Shown: positions 1 to 10,242 of the stretch, in pieces | How the letters are laid out: the number at the start of each line of letters is the position of its first letter | How positions within the stretch are numbered: position 1 is the stretch's first letter | Origin: Lactarius indigo | Taxonomy: Eukaryota; Basidiomycota; Agaricomycetes; Russulales; Russulaceae | NCBI GenBank assembly: GCA_025766275.1 | Contig: JAFKAC010000074.1 | Location: forward strand, 186,001 to 250,000 | Length of the DNA: 64,000 bases | Direction: 5' to 3' | The notes under the pieces: model-generated | Seen by the model: the letters and a program-made list of their open reading frames with translations, nothing else | Database searches by the model: none | Told to the model about the DNA's origin: nothing | Position numbers and translations under genes: made by a program

Positions 1-2
1 CA

Positions 3-176
3 GAACTGCGCAAGAAAGGTGTGAACGACCCTCCGCGGGAAAAAGAACTCTTCACACCGGTTCCGCATACCCGGGGATTACAGCCTACAAGTCCACATAC
101 TATCGTACCTTATAGATCTGCACGACTACATCTGCCGGTGTTTCACTCCCCGTCTCTGAGCTGGTGCCCGGTTTGA
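3..176 (+). CDS. possible 3' end of a gene entering from the left edge
   Basis: An open frame runs in from the left edge for 57 codons and ends at TGA 174-176. The first half is hydrophilic and coding-like (reads ELRKKGVNDPPREKELFTP), but the rest overlaps the antisense 3' end of the arginine methyltransferase gene. No family is recognised. It could be the last exon of a convergent neighbour or a chance frame. Sequence left of the window would decide. Confidence 0.2.
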   Translation, partial: ELRKKGVNDPPREKELFTPVPHTRGLQPTSPHTIVPYRSARLHLPVFHSPSLSWCPV

Positions 177-2239
177 CTGCGTAGTGTACCTCAACGTCCA
201 GCTCTCTCGAGTTCGTTTTGCTCTTTCGACAGTGGAATGTCCCTGCCACGGTCGTTCCTAGTACGGGGCGTTCAAGTGTAAGCACACCTAGCTTCCAAAC
301 GAGACATTTCAGTACCTTCAGTGACCACGATAGGTTCACGCAGCAAGAAAATCGTATGCTTCCAATGCGTGGGCGTACTGCGGGGTCCCGTGCTGAAACT
401 TATCATTCCCTGCCGGCTTTTTATGCTCTGTCGCCGGGGTACGCTGAGCCTGCGTCCGAGCGGCCATACTTCCGCGAGCTCGCTTCCATCGCGCGTCACA
501 TGTACAGCTGTGTCTGATGAGATCGGAGACCCAGTAGTTTCGAAAAAAGTGTCGAAGTAAAGCACGAGGGCGTGGATTTTAGTACGTCGCGCGGCAGTTG
601 AGACTAGCGTAAAAGGTGCGCTAAACTCCAGCCGTTTTGTCGTGACATCCCCAAGATAGATATCCTGCAAGTACATGAGTGCGAGACAAAGTAGGGAAAT
701 AGTAATCGCACCTTGAGCATATACGGCTCACTCATCACTGTGTCGGGTCCTACGATATCCACAACAGCATCATTGAAAACGTCCTCTCCCATCACCGACA
801 GATCAAAGCCTGGGATGATATCAGCACGAAGCAAGTCGTGATTGACTGACGCACCATATATATCGTTCCAAAAGCCAACTCTTTCCTTATAGATGCCACT
901 CGCCTCGCTCAGACAGAGCATCATTCTACACTGGCTTGGAGCCATAACCCCACCAGGTTTAAGGAAGCGATCTCGTGCGGAGAGTACAGAGTCCAGCATT
1001 GACTCATAGAGCAAGGCATAGCCCATCCATTCGGAAATGATCACATCGACTTGCGTGATGTCATCTGGAAGGGATATGTGCTCCACCTTGCCCTGGATTA
1101 CACTGCGCACGTTGGATTAGATAAACTACAGAAAAGGACGACGGACGTTATAACATCTCCGTAACCATTGGCTTCGACAATTCTCCTGGCTTTAAGCGCA
1201 ATGTCGCTGGCATCGACGGCGATTACACGCTTTGCGCCGGCACGAGCAGCAAAGAGAGATAGAATTCCTGTCCCGCATCCAACATCTAAAACGATCGCAT
1301 CTTGGAAGAGTGCAGCACTGGTCATAATGAAAGACGCGTAAGAAGAGGTCCTAACTCTGTCCTGGATCATCACCGCGTGAATGTCTAAGAGAGAAACAAC
1401 ACTCAGATGGTAGGTGATGGGGTTTCGGACGGACCTACCATTTACTCCATAACTATCAAAGTAATGCGAGTCATCGTCACTTCTACTAGAGCCTGAGACG
1501 GGCTCGCCAGGGGCATCGATCGCTTCTCTAATGAGGGCGATATCCATACGCTGGCTAACCAGCGACCGATATTCGGCCAGCTCTTCCTTTGCCACGGTTA
1601 ATTTTGTTTCGAGTGTGGCAATTCTTCTCGTGGCAGAAACGAGGTCAGAAGGGACCACGGCCTTGGAACCATCCTCGCTATCGGACCAGCTATCCAGAGA
1701 GTTTACTGGCCCAGAATTAACAGGGAAAGGCTTGGCCTGCATAAGACTCACAAAGGAGGGGGTCGTCTTCTATCACAGGTAGCAGATAATCATCGGATAA
1801 GAATGGCTCCTTCCCGCTGAGTGCTTGCAGACTCGACGCCGGAGGTTTCTAAATGCCATCGTGAAATCCACACGAGAGCGATGAGATGGCGCCCATACCT
1901 CCTTCCTAATATAGTTTATGAGGCGGACACGATCATGGAAGTCGAGTGCTGTCGTAAACACTCTGTGTTAGGGGTTTCATGAAAGCAGCCGAGGAGCAGC
2001 CGAGAACCTTTTTCTTCGCAAAACATGTTCAGATCGAATCCATAAGTTCTCTTGTCGTAATCTAACGCCTCGGCTGCAGATGCAAGAAGTTTGTTCTCGA
2101 ATAAAGACTTGCATTGTCTCGCATTTGCGGAGTCCGAGACCCAGTCGCTCCAAACTTCCTCGTTTTCATCTGGCTCGCTCCCCGACTCTGATCCGGTCCC
2201 GATAAGGTCGAGTGAGGTAGCGGGGAGGTGAAGGCTCAT
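100..2239 (-). CDS. PRMT3-like protein arginine N-methyltransferase
   Basis: Class I SAM-dependent enzyme that methylates arginine on protein substrates; PRMT3 orthologues are cytosolic and act on ribosomal protein S2. Visible in order: an acidic N-terminus; a finger-like segment (QCKSLF ... LDFHDRVRLINYIRKE); an acidic linker with a coiled-coil-like stretch (TLETKLTVAKEELAEYRSLV); the SAM loop VLDVGCGTGILSLFAARAG; the double-E loop SEWMGYALLYESM; the THW loop PTHWKHTIFLL; and a C-terminal barrel ending VQIYKVR. The start is ATG at 2239, since the longer frame upstream begins only with TTG. Several short introns are needed; the last, about 60 nt, joins REPIVVTEG to TTVAGTFHCRKS. The catalytic core is complete. 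Oddity: both expected finger histidines read as tyrosine (see findings). It lies about 210 bp downstream of the protease stop, same strand. Confidence 0.9.
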
Positions 2240-2447
2240 GTTGCTATTTCGTTCGCTCGATGGCTTGAGATGATCCAACTTATTTTATGATTTATCGTCT
2301 TGTCCGAGAAAGGTATGTTTTTCCCACCCTCACACTGGTCGGATCAAACGAACAGAGGGTATCAATTGCAAACGAGGGACAAGTACTTTGACAACAATAA
2401 ATGAGCGTAGGAGTGAGTCGGAGAACTTTCAAGCCCAGTCTGTACAA

Positions 2448-4034
2448 TCAGCTATGCAAGTCGGCAAACCCGACTCGACCGTTGCCGACATCAAACGCTG
2501 TGTACACATTTTGGAGGAAAACATCACCAATGATCCAGAATTCTGTAATCGCAAGATATTTCTAATTAGCACATACGAAGGGATTGAGCGGACAAACTCA
2601 CTGCCGCGAAGAGAGTCGTCTGATGCTGCACCAGCGACACAGTCCGTGGAAGTTGAGTCATAGTACCCAAGGTTAAATGTCTTTGGGTCCACAGAGAACT
2701 CTTTTCCGCCAAATCCGACCGAAATTGGGGTGTTAAAGTCACATGGAACTAAAAACGAGCTAAGGATTCCACAGGGGCGAGGAGAATGGGGGGACGGACT
2801 GGTATAAAGACCGTTATCGACCTGATGGGAGCCAGGGATCTTGGCGAAGAGGGCATTAATGCCGTCTGTTTCACCGAGGATTAGAGTGGTGCCCGTGTCC
2901 ACAATTGTCGAGGCATTCTGCTTGACCTGGGTGCCATTTACCCAGACACCGTCAAAATCAACTTGCCAGTAACCCTGGACACGGAAACGCAAGTCAGCTT
3001 GAAGGAGGGCATGAGGAAAGAGACGCTTCTGTCCTACCTCCGTGGTAACAGGAACATAAGTGAAGTTGCCGGAGTAGTGACTGGGATTCGTTCCACCGAT
3101 GTAGAGCTCAGAGCCTTGTTGCGCCAAGTAGAAGCTAAAGATTTGCTGGTCGACCTCACCCTGAGCAATGAGAGACTGGAAGAGCGGAGCTGCATTGTAA
3201 ACGGAAAGAGACTGGAAGCCCATTCCGAGTAGACCATCTGCGGCGAAGCGGTCACTCTGGAACCCAGTGGAATACGTTCCCGCTGCGCCAAGGGTCTGCC
3301 CATTTGCCTAAGAGACGTCAGACATGGCTCAAGTTAGCGATGTAGTGAAACGAGAGGCGTACTTTCAGGCCAACAATTGAGACGGTATCCGTATATTGCT
3401 CCCCGCTGACGGTCGAGTTATCGCCGTACGTTAATTCGAACTTTTTGTTGAGGTCCTTTGCCGTAGAGCTTTCGCTGACGTTGTAAATCTTATGGCCAGA
3501 GCACGATGAGCCACAGTCGGCTCCAGGGAGGAACAAATCACTGCTCCCGGTGTCGAAGTCGACTGTGAGAGTTTAAGTTCGCATCCATAGTACCGAATCG
3601 TTTGTGCTGACCAGTGAATGTCTTGGGAGGGGTCCCCACGGATATCTCACCGTACCATAGCGTAGAGTTGGCGTCAGTGAGGGGGTCACCACCGCTTGCA
3701 CGCTTGGCTGGGCGTATAAAAGAGAGGGAAGAGGCCAAAGGGTGGGCTTCCCCGATATTCTCTTGATACCTCGTAAAACCTCCGTGAATCTTTCTAGAGG
3801 TGAACGCTAGGCGGTTACTGCATCGTACTCGGCCTATGATCTGCAACACGACACGTACTCCAGCGCACGGTGAATTTGATCCCGGAGCTCAGTCTTTTTG
3901 ACTATACCATCGCTATCACATAGCTCAGAGCGCTTGGAAATGGCCACGCGGACGCCGTGGCTGGTATCAAAAAGTGGGACCGCCCCAACAAGAGAGGACA
4001 AGGCGGTGAGAACGAGGGCAGCGGAGAGGTACAT
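2448..4034 (-). CDS. secreted pepsin-like aspartic protease (family A1)
   Basis: Endopeptidase, probably secreted as a zymogen. It opens with a signal peptide (MYLSAALVLTALSSLVGAVP), followed by a propeptide and the mature start around STLWYGEISVGTPPKTF. The first catalytic motif is VDFDTGSSDLFLPG (about 3545-3500), the flap lies in the FELTYGDNSTVSGEQY region, and the second catalytic motif is ASTIVDTGTTLILG (about 2890). A final short exon follows an intron ending in TTACAG and reads FWIIGDVFLQNVYTAFDVGNG, then FADLHS and a stop at 2448-2450. Both aspartates are present and length (about 410 aa) is normal. About six introns are needed. No GPI-like tail is seen, so a soluble enzyme is likely. 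ATG 4034 starts directly with the signal peptide. Confidence 0.9.
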
Positions 4035-4796
4035 GGGCGAGAGAGAGCTCCGACCAGCTCAGACTTGCACAGGGAGACGCGCGGGGTTTTTAGTATCGCA
4101 TACTCGAACGGTGCAAAGCAGTTTTATACGTAAGTCATGGAGCGTGCACAGGACCTCTGGACTCAGGCCTCAGGAGCCATAATGCATGTGCTGAACGGAT
4201 GTCATTTTGCGAGCTCAAATCCGGAGGTTTCGACGCCGGATTCAAAGACCAATCAGTGCTAGTGCGGTGTGGCAACTTGGAATGGAACGTCAAAACTGGG
4301 GTTTTCGGATTAACCTAACGACCTACATACTGAGGATACTGTAAGCGAAAGTATTCCTTATTTGGATTTAGTCCAACCTGAATGGCACTTCACAACGGTA
4401 CGACCATGACTGCGCTGTATAACTTGGCCGACTCGTCTGTAGAACATACGATCCTAAGAATACAATGTCAGGTGAGCTTCACCGGGACAAGCCGCGGCGC
4501 TAAACGAGGCATGCGTATACGTATTGAAGTGGAGTCAAGTTTGGGGTTCCTAGGGGCCAGGGCTTTATCTCAATTCCATTTCGCTGATGGTTGTTGACAT
4601 GACATTGAGACAAAAACGACTCCGAAGTGTGGGATGGGGACCAAGGCTTTGTGTAACTTACCGATGGCTCAGCGCTCAGGTTGCGCATCGCAACGGATTG
4701 CACCACATGAACCTGCTCCACACAGGCGCCAAATAATTAATTCACAATACTGTATACATAATAGAATAGAAGCCCACATGAGCCACACTCACCGTA
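4035..4796. other. spacer without recognised gene
   Basis: Upstream region of the aspartic protease. Only short frames with no family resemblance. Two TACTGTA words (about 4337 and 4747) and one TACAGTA (about 4797) fall here. Confidence 0.5.
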
Positions 4797-4934
4797 TTAC
4801 AGTAGGACTGCGATGGTCCCTGCAACCAGGAGGGCCAAGAGGAGGGCGCTTGTATTTCTCCGGACTGGCCTGATGGCACCTTGGGGCACCTCGTTGTCCA
4901 GGCCGTCGGTCGGTGCGCGCACTGGCAATGGCAT
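4797..4934 (-). CDS. possible 45-aa tail-anchored microprotein
   Basis: A short frame from ATG 4934 encodes MPLPVRAPTDGLDN, then a basic patch (RPVRRN), then a hydrophobic C-terminus of about 16 residues (ALLLALLVAGTIAVLL) directly before TAA. Codons are strongly C/G-ending, unlike the surrounding spacer, and the layout is that of a tail-anchored membrane peptide. A GTGAGT donor follows the stop, so it could also be one exon of a longer gene. No family is recognised. Function unknown; existence uncertain. Confidence 0.3.
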   Translation of the reverse strand: MPLPVRAPTDGLDNEVPQGAIRPVRRNTSALLLALLVAGTIAVLL

Positions 4935-5497
4935 TCTAATTTGCTTTTTCGTGCACAGGTGTTCAATGTTCACCGGCCACCTCGCGAGGGAAGGGCTGAA
5001 GTCGTCGCGGGTCACTGTGTCGGCAAAATACCAATTTATTGTGAGAGTCACTATGGCACCAATGTGCTTCCTCAGCGGCGAAACTACGCCGTGGAGGGTA
5101 ACCGTTACAGTAATTCTTGTACCGCGATTTGGTTTGCCGCACCCGCAAGTAATGAGGTCCTCGCTTTTTGGACAAATTGAACTGATGACAGCGAAGCATG
5201 TTAGTGGCGACCTAGTAGTTATCGTGAGTTACAACGAATGTCGCGGCCCGGGCTCCAATTACTTGTGAGTGCTCGGGAAGACTCGGAGAATCTTCGTTTT
5301 ATTTACACGATTCAGATCTCAGGTGCCAGCTGTGGCTTCGAGAACACAATTGTACCGCAGTCGAAAAAGTCAATTACACCAACAATCGTTTCTCTCTGTA
5401 GGCAGGGAGGGAAATTGGCAAGGACAGCGAAATTGGACTCTTGTCCTATACACACGTTGCATGGCAATTATTGCCGGGGACCTATGGACGGCAGGAG
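4935..5497. other. spacer without recognised gene
   Basis: Overlapping frames on both strands show no family resemblance or consistent coding signal. It holds one TACAGTA word near 5105 and ends at the Pol III terminator of the tRNA. Confidence 0.4.
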
Positions 5498-5502
5498 AAA
5501 AA
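5498..5502 (-). terminator. Pol III terminator of tRNA-Leu
   Basis: On the minus strand a run of five T lies about six bases after the tRNA 3' end, the usual RNA polymerase III stop signal. Confidence 0.75.
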
Positions 5503-5507
5503 GAGAT

Positions 5508-5595
5508 GACAACAGTGGGATTCGAACCCACGCCCTTTCGGACTGGATAAGGAATAGCCTGATTCCAGCGCCTTAGACCGCTCGGCCATATTGCC
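5508..5595 (-). tRNA. tRNA-Leu (anticodon CAG), intron-containing
   Basis: The minus strand folds as a class II tRNA. The acceptor stem GGCAATA pairs with TGTTGTC (with G-U pairs); box A is TGGCCGAGCGGTC; the anticodon stem is CTGGA/TCCAG; a variable arm is present; the T arm with box B is GTGGGTTCGAATCCCAC. The loop between the anticodon stems is 16 nt instead of 7, implying an intron of about 9 nt just 3' of the anticodon. Reading position 34-36 after the conserved T33 gives CAG, so leucine (CUG). A T5 terminator follows. Confidence 0.88.
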
Positions 5596-5823
5596 ATACA
5601 GGTTGACCGGGATTACGTATATCTCGGGTCGTCGTGCTTGTAGGGGTGCCTTCCCACCTTTGTGGCTTGGAGTCAACTTGAACTTGACCAAAATCTCGCA
5701 TACATCACACACTTCGCTCAGTTCGGGTCAAAAGGTAACGTCGTAGTTTCTATTTTCGACCACGTCTATTGGGTTTACGAACTCGGCTGGCAGGTCACAA
5801 GTAGTCAGTCAAGAGCAGCAATT

Positions 5824-8118
5824 ATGCAGCCCAATCGGCTAGGACTTGGTCTGCGTCCTCCCCTGCCATCGTACGGGCAAGGCCCCTCAATGTCGGCTCT
5901 TGCACAGCAGCAGCAAATGCATGTTCAGGGCTTTGTGCCACCACAATCTCAAAAGCAGATATCCCTTTTCATCGGCTCAATATCAGGTGGGATCACCGAC
6001 AATTTCCTTAATGACCTCCTTTGTGTGAGAATTTTCTCCTCCACTGTCTTCTCAATCCACTCAGAGCAGTATACAGGCCTGTGGAAAAGTCAGGTCGTTC
6101 AAGCGATTGATCACACCCGCCAATAAACCGCAAGGCTTTGGATTTGCCGAATTTGAGGATCCGGACGGTGCGCTGCGAGCAATGGCTCTTTTAAATAATG
6201 TTGAGCTACCTGCCTTGGAGGATGGCTGCGTGAACAAGAAGTTGTTGGTGCGTCTTTATAGCATCTCTCCCTCTAATATTCGTGTCCATACGTCACCTAG
6301 GTTAAAGCCGACGAAAAGACCAAAGTCTTCCTCGATGCTTATCAAGCTCAACGAATGCAAACAAACGTGCGTCGTCACTACGATTCTGACCTGACGAACC
6401 CATGTTGCAGCCCATCCGGTGCATATATGCGTCTCCCCCTGTCGGAGTCGTATGTGCCAACGGAGGGGCTGCGACGTGTTCCTATTGCCCAGTCATTTAT
6501 CCCTCTGACCTGCTGGAATTGTATTAGGCGGACGAAGAAGCATTGCAAACAGCCAAAATCCATGTATCTAAACTCATCAATGACATCAACCGTGTCTCCC
6601 AAGAAGCTGCTAATAATGGCCTGTTGGACAAAGAACGCTACGTGATTCCACCCCACCTACACGATCTTCAGGAAGCCGACCTCCCAGAAACTCAACGCGG
6701 GCTCGTCATCTCAGAAATTGCGCAGTTCCGTGAGCGAGCAGCGAAGCGCGAGCGCGAAAAGTTACGCGATGTCCGTGCAGCCGTACCTAACCTCAGCGCG
6801 CAAGCTTCCCCAAGCGGCCCGAAGGTCCGCGAGTGGGGGAAAGCCCAAGGGAGTGCCGACGCTCGTGAACCCGCGGCCCTTGGGACCGATCCTCAACAGG
6901 GGTTTTCAAAGCCAGTCGGATTTGTCAAGGCGGGAAGCCGAGAGCGCGACGACGAGCGACAGGTTCCCGGCAAAACCGCAAAAACGGACGAGGAGCTGGA
7001 GCATGATCGAAAGGAGGCTAGGAGGCGGGACGAAGAGAACTCGTTCAGAGACGTACGCAGCAGGAAACTTGTTCCTGTGTCCCACTTCATGAAATGTTTT
7101 TTTTTAGCGGGAACGTCGGTACGAGCCCCGTGAGCGTAACCGCCTACAAGCCCTTGAACGCGCCATCGCCCGTGAGCGCGCCACACGTGAGGCCGAAGAA
7201 CGTGATCGCGCAGAGATGCGTGCACGACTCGACATCTGGGATGACGACGAGTCGGACGAGGTCTTCTACACAGACCGCGTACGTTGGCGTGCGCAGCGTT
7301 CCCGACGCCTCGTTGCCGAGGAGGCCGCCGACAATGAGATGCGCGCTTATGAAGCACGCGAGGCGGAGAACCTGCGCCGCGAGAGCGAGGCGTTCCTTGC
7401 GCGGCAGATGGACGAGCTACAGGCGCTCGCGGAGGAGCAGCGCAAGGCCGGCATGCTTCTCGACGACGGCGCACCTGTCAGACTCAATGTCTCGCTCGCG
7501 CCGGCTGCGCCAAAGGCGGATGCAGGAGGCGGGAAGGAGAAGGCACCCGCACCGGCCGTGTTCGGCGTTGAAGAAGAGGAGGAAGAGGCAACGCGCAAGC
7601 GCAAGGTCCCTCTCCAGCTACTCGACTTCAGCGCGGCGAACGATAGTGGGAAGGCAAAGGAGCGTCTGGAACACATAAAGGCCTCGGTGCCGAAAGAACG
7701 AGAAACGCTGTTCAAGTCCAAGGTTAGGTGGGATGCGGTCACTGAGGTGCGTCTCAGTCGACACCCAAACTTCCTTTTTGTTGACCTTGAATATGCTAGC
7801 AATTGATCGATCGCAAGCTAGAGCCGCTCGTCAAGAAGTTAATGGTCAAATATCTTGGCGAGCTCGACGACGACGACGTCGTGATGTACGTTATTGAACA
7901 TCTCAAAGATCACAAAAGCCCTGTCAAACTCGTAGAGGGACTGGAACCCGTACGTGCAAAATGTGTCGTCCCCATCCGTACTGAAAACTAACGTGGTTAC
8001 TAAGGTCCTTGATGAGGAAGCCGCAGAGTTTACAATATCCGTGTGGCGGCAAGTCATCTTCGAAAGCATGGCATACGGGGAGGGTCTACATACGGAACGA
8101 ATGATGGTCGACGGGTGA
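5824..8118 (+). CDS. RBM25-like U1 snRNP splicing factor (RRM + RE/ER-rich + PWI)
   Basis: Nuclear pre-mRNA splicing factor of the RBM25/Snu71 type, which links U1 snRNP to 5' splice site choice. The N-terminal RRM has RNP2-like SLFIGSISGG and RNP1-like QGFGFAEFEDP, split by an intron near 6023. After it comes a charged linker (KTKVFLDAYQ... LQTAKIHVSKLINDINR), then a long arginine/glutamate-rich region typical of RBM25 (RERRYEPRERNRLQALERA), an acidic serine/aspartate patch (IWDDDESDE), and a C-terminal PWI domain (IDRKLEPLVKKLMVKYLGEL ... VWRQVIFESMAYGE). The stop is TGA 8116-8118. Introns are visible at about 6250-6305, 6350-6535, 7052-7108 (ending in a T-rich AG), 7745-7803 and 7948-8005. 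Start ATG 5824 gives a proline/glutamine-rich leader, usual for the family. Confidence 0.9.
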
Positions 8119-10242
8119 TGGCAGGAGTCGTGGTCAGGGCAGGTGCGTTCTTGGCGTAAACCTCCCTACTCGAATAGGCAGGACTGGGGCGGGAATGTGT
8201 GGTCTGATAGGGAGTACCAGAAGGATACGACTGACAATGCGAGGTGCGGACGACCGCGCGAGTGAGTAACTCTTTCGATCCGCCGCCACCATGTAAAAAT
8301 GATTCCGCTACGGCCTTTGATATCTGAATCGCTCTTCTTCCCCTACCTCCTGACACGGGTGTACACGCACGCACGTGAGGTTTGGACACCGCTGAGTGAC
8401 CTCTTTTATCCGTCTTTCTGAGAGCGCATTGATCGTCCGTGCCACCACCGCCGCGGGGCATGGGGCGTGGTCCATAGGCATATATGCGACGACTTCGCCC
8501 ACTGATTGCGCTTAATGGACACAAAGTCCTAAGATGTTCTAAGTCACCCTAGCAGGTGAGTTTCCCCGCCCCTTTCATTTTGTTTTTGGCCATCTTGGCC
8601 AAATGGCACTTGTTTGCAAATACGACCCCTGGGGAACGCGTAGATGCACGAGAAAGCCCCATTTTCATGACAGCGAGGGATTCATAAACCCTATCTTGGT
8701 TGCCAATTACGGTTCGGAAAGCGGTATGGGATGCTGGTAAAAAAACTAGAGGCAATGGTCTTTAAGGAACAAATGCACCCATCTCACATACGGCTAAGTC
8801 ACATATCCGCTTGAACACGACTGGCCCATAGGACCCAAAAATTTCGCCCTCAGTAACAGCCAAGGGATCGGTGATGAGGCTTCCGCATTCGGCCCTTCTT
8901 CGACTCGCTTTCAGGGGCGCAACCCACCGGTCGCGACTTTGCCCCAGAAGGGTGAAGTCCTCATCTCCGATTGTGAAGCACTTGGCGCCAGCTTCCGCCC
9001 AGTAACCGCTCGCGCGCGCACCCTGGTACCTCTTTTTTTACGTCCCACCAGCAGCCAAGGAGTGGCCCGCAAGGAAGCAAATCGAAGGTTGTTCGAAATC
9101 TTTGTGGAGTGTTTCATAGCCTCTCGGTCGTATCCGGGTTGTTATAACTTGTGTGCTGTTGTTCGTCGTTTCATGTGATCCATTTAGGTGATCCATCTAG
9201 GGTGACCGTAGTTGTCGTTTATTCCGCTTCCTAGCTACAATTGTCTCGGCGACCAAGGGACGGCATACTACGCTGGTGTTTGTAGTATTACCGAACTCAG
9301 CATGGGGGCCCACTGGGCGAAGTACTATCAGCGAAGGAATAAATGTTACTTCTCAACTTTGATGGACGCTCGATGGATAGCTCTCCAGGGAGTTCAGCAT
9401 CGATCACAGACTGGACTAGATACCGCCGTTGTCCATGAGCAGTTCGCCTGCACCTTCTATCCGTAGCGGGTAAGATACACATGGGGTGACTTAATAGATA
9501 CTGCATCAATGATGAATGAGATGCGAGATGAATCCAATTTGTCCAACTAAACAGGAAAAGGACACGTGAGAGATCTACACCCTCAGGCCCCAGGCTCCAT
9601 GATAACGTCAGACTATTATTTCCTCGGTAGTGTAACAAAGCAGGCCTGGGAGGGGAAACTATAATTCGCTGGGTACTTATGCCAGCAGGTGAGGGACCGA
9701 ATTCGAATTTCGTTGCGACCGCTTCGGATCATCCGTTAACCCACGTCCGCCCGAGTTTTATGAGAGTTGTCCAGGTGTTCCTTCGCATCTTGAAAGGACC
9801 CGTTCCTCAGCCCGGCAAGTGGCTGTCGCTCGGGTCAAGGGATTGATGTGAAAACTACCCACCCATTTCCTTGGGCCTCAAATATTTGTGGCATGTACGT
9901 AGTAGTTTGCTCCCATATCGCTGCTGTTCAGTCATTGCTATTATTCTATCGAAAGATCTCGTGACATCCAGACTTTGAATGATCCTCGAATATTAGAATG
10001 TAATGGGGTATATGGTTTCTATCAATTGAAGTATGTACAATGTGTTGTTGAGGCTACAGAATACGTTTAATGCTTTTCAAGGTGCTTTTTTGCAAGCGAG
10101 GTGGGATCAAGGGTGGGGTTTTGGGTTCCAGTGTGGGTTTGGGTTCCAGTGGGGTGGTGATCAAGTGAGGCCAGCAGGTTCAAAAAATCCGGCGTTCCAA
10201 GACCTGTCACCTGCCGAGCCGAAAATTAGCCAACCTTGAAAA
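8119..10242. other. 2.1-kb spacer without recognised gene
   Basis: Convergent spacer between the splicing factor and the sedolisin. Frames are short and show no family resemblance. The only structured element is a G-rich tandem repeat near its right end (10103-10154). Confidence 0.5.
10103..10154 (+). repeat. G-rich imperfect tandem repeat, G-quadruplex candidate
   Basis: The 12-mer TTGGGTTCCAGT occurs at 10121-10132 and again at 10139-10150 (18-bp period). The stretch holds seven runs of three or four G within 52 nt, enough for an intramolecular G-quadruplex. It lies about 90 bp beyond the stop of the minus-strand sedolisin gene, where the transcript would carry the C-rich complement. Confidence 0.5.

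Noticed and set aside
330..345. Very short (28-nt) intron in the last part of the PRMT gene
   Set aside because: A later acceptor gives a normal intron of about 60 nt and the expected EGTTVAGTFHCRKS sequence.
6893..7802. Long open frames antisense to the RBM25-like gene
   Set aside because: They mirror the RE/ER-rich, GC-biased coding region and have no domain of their own.
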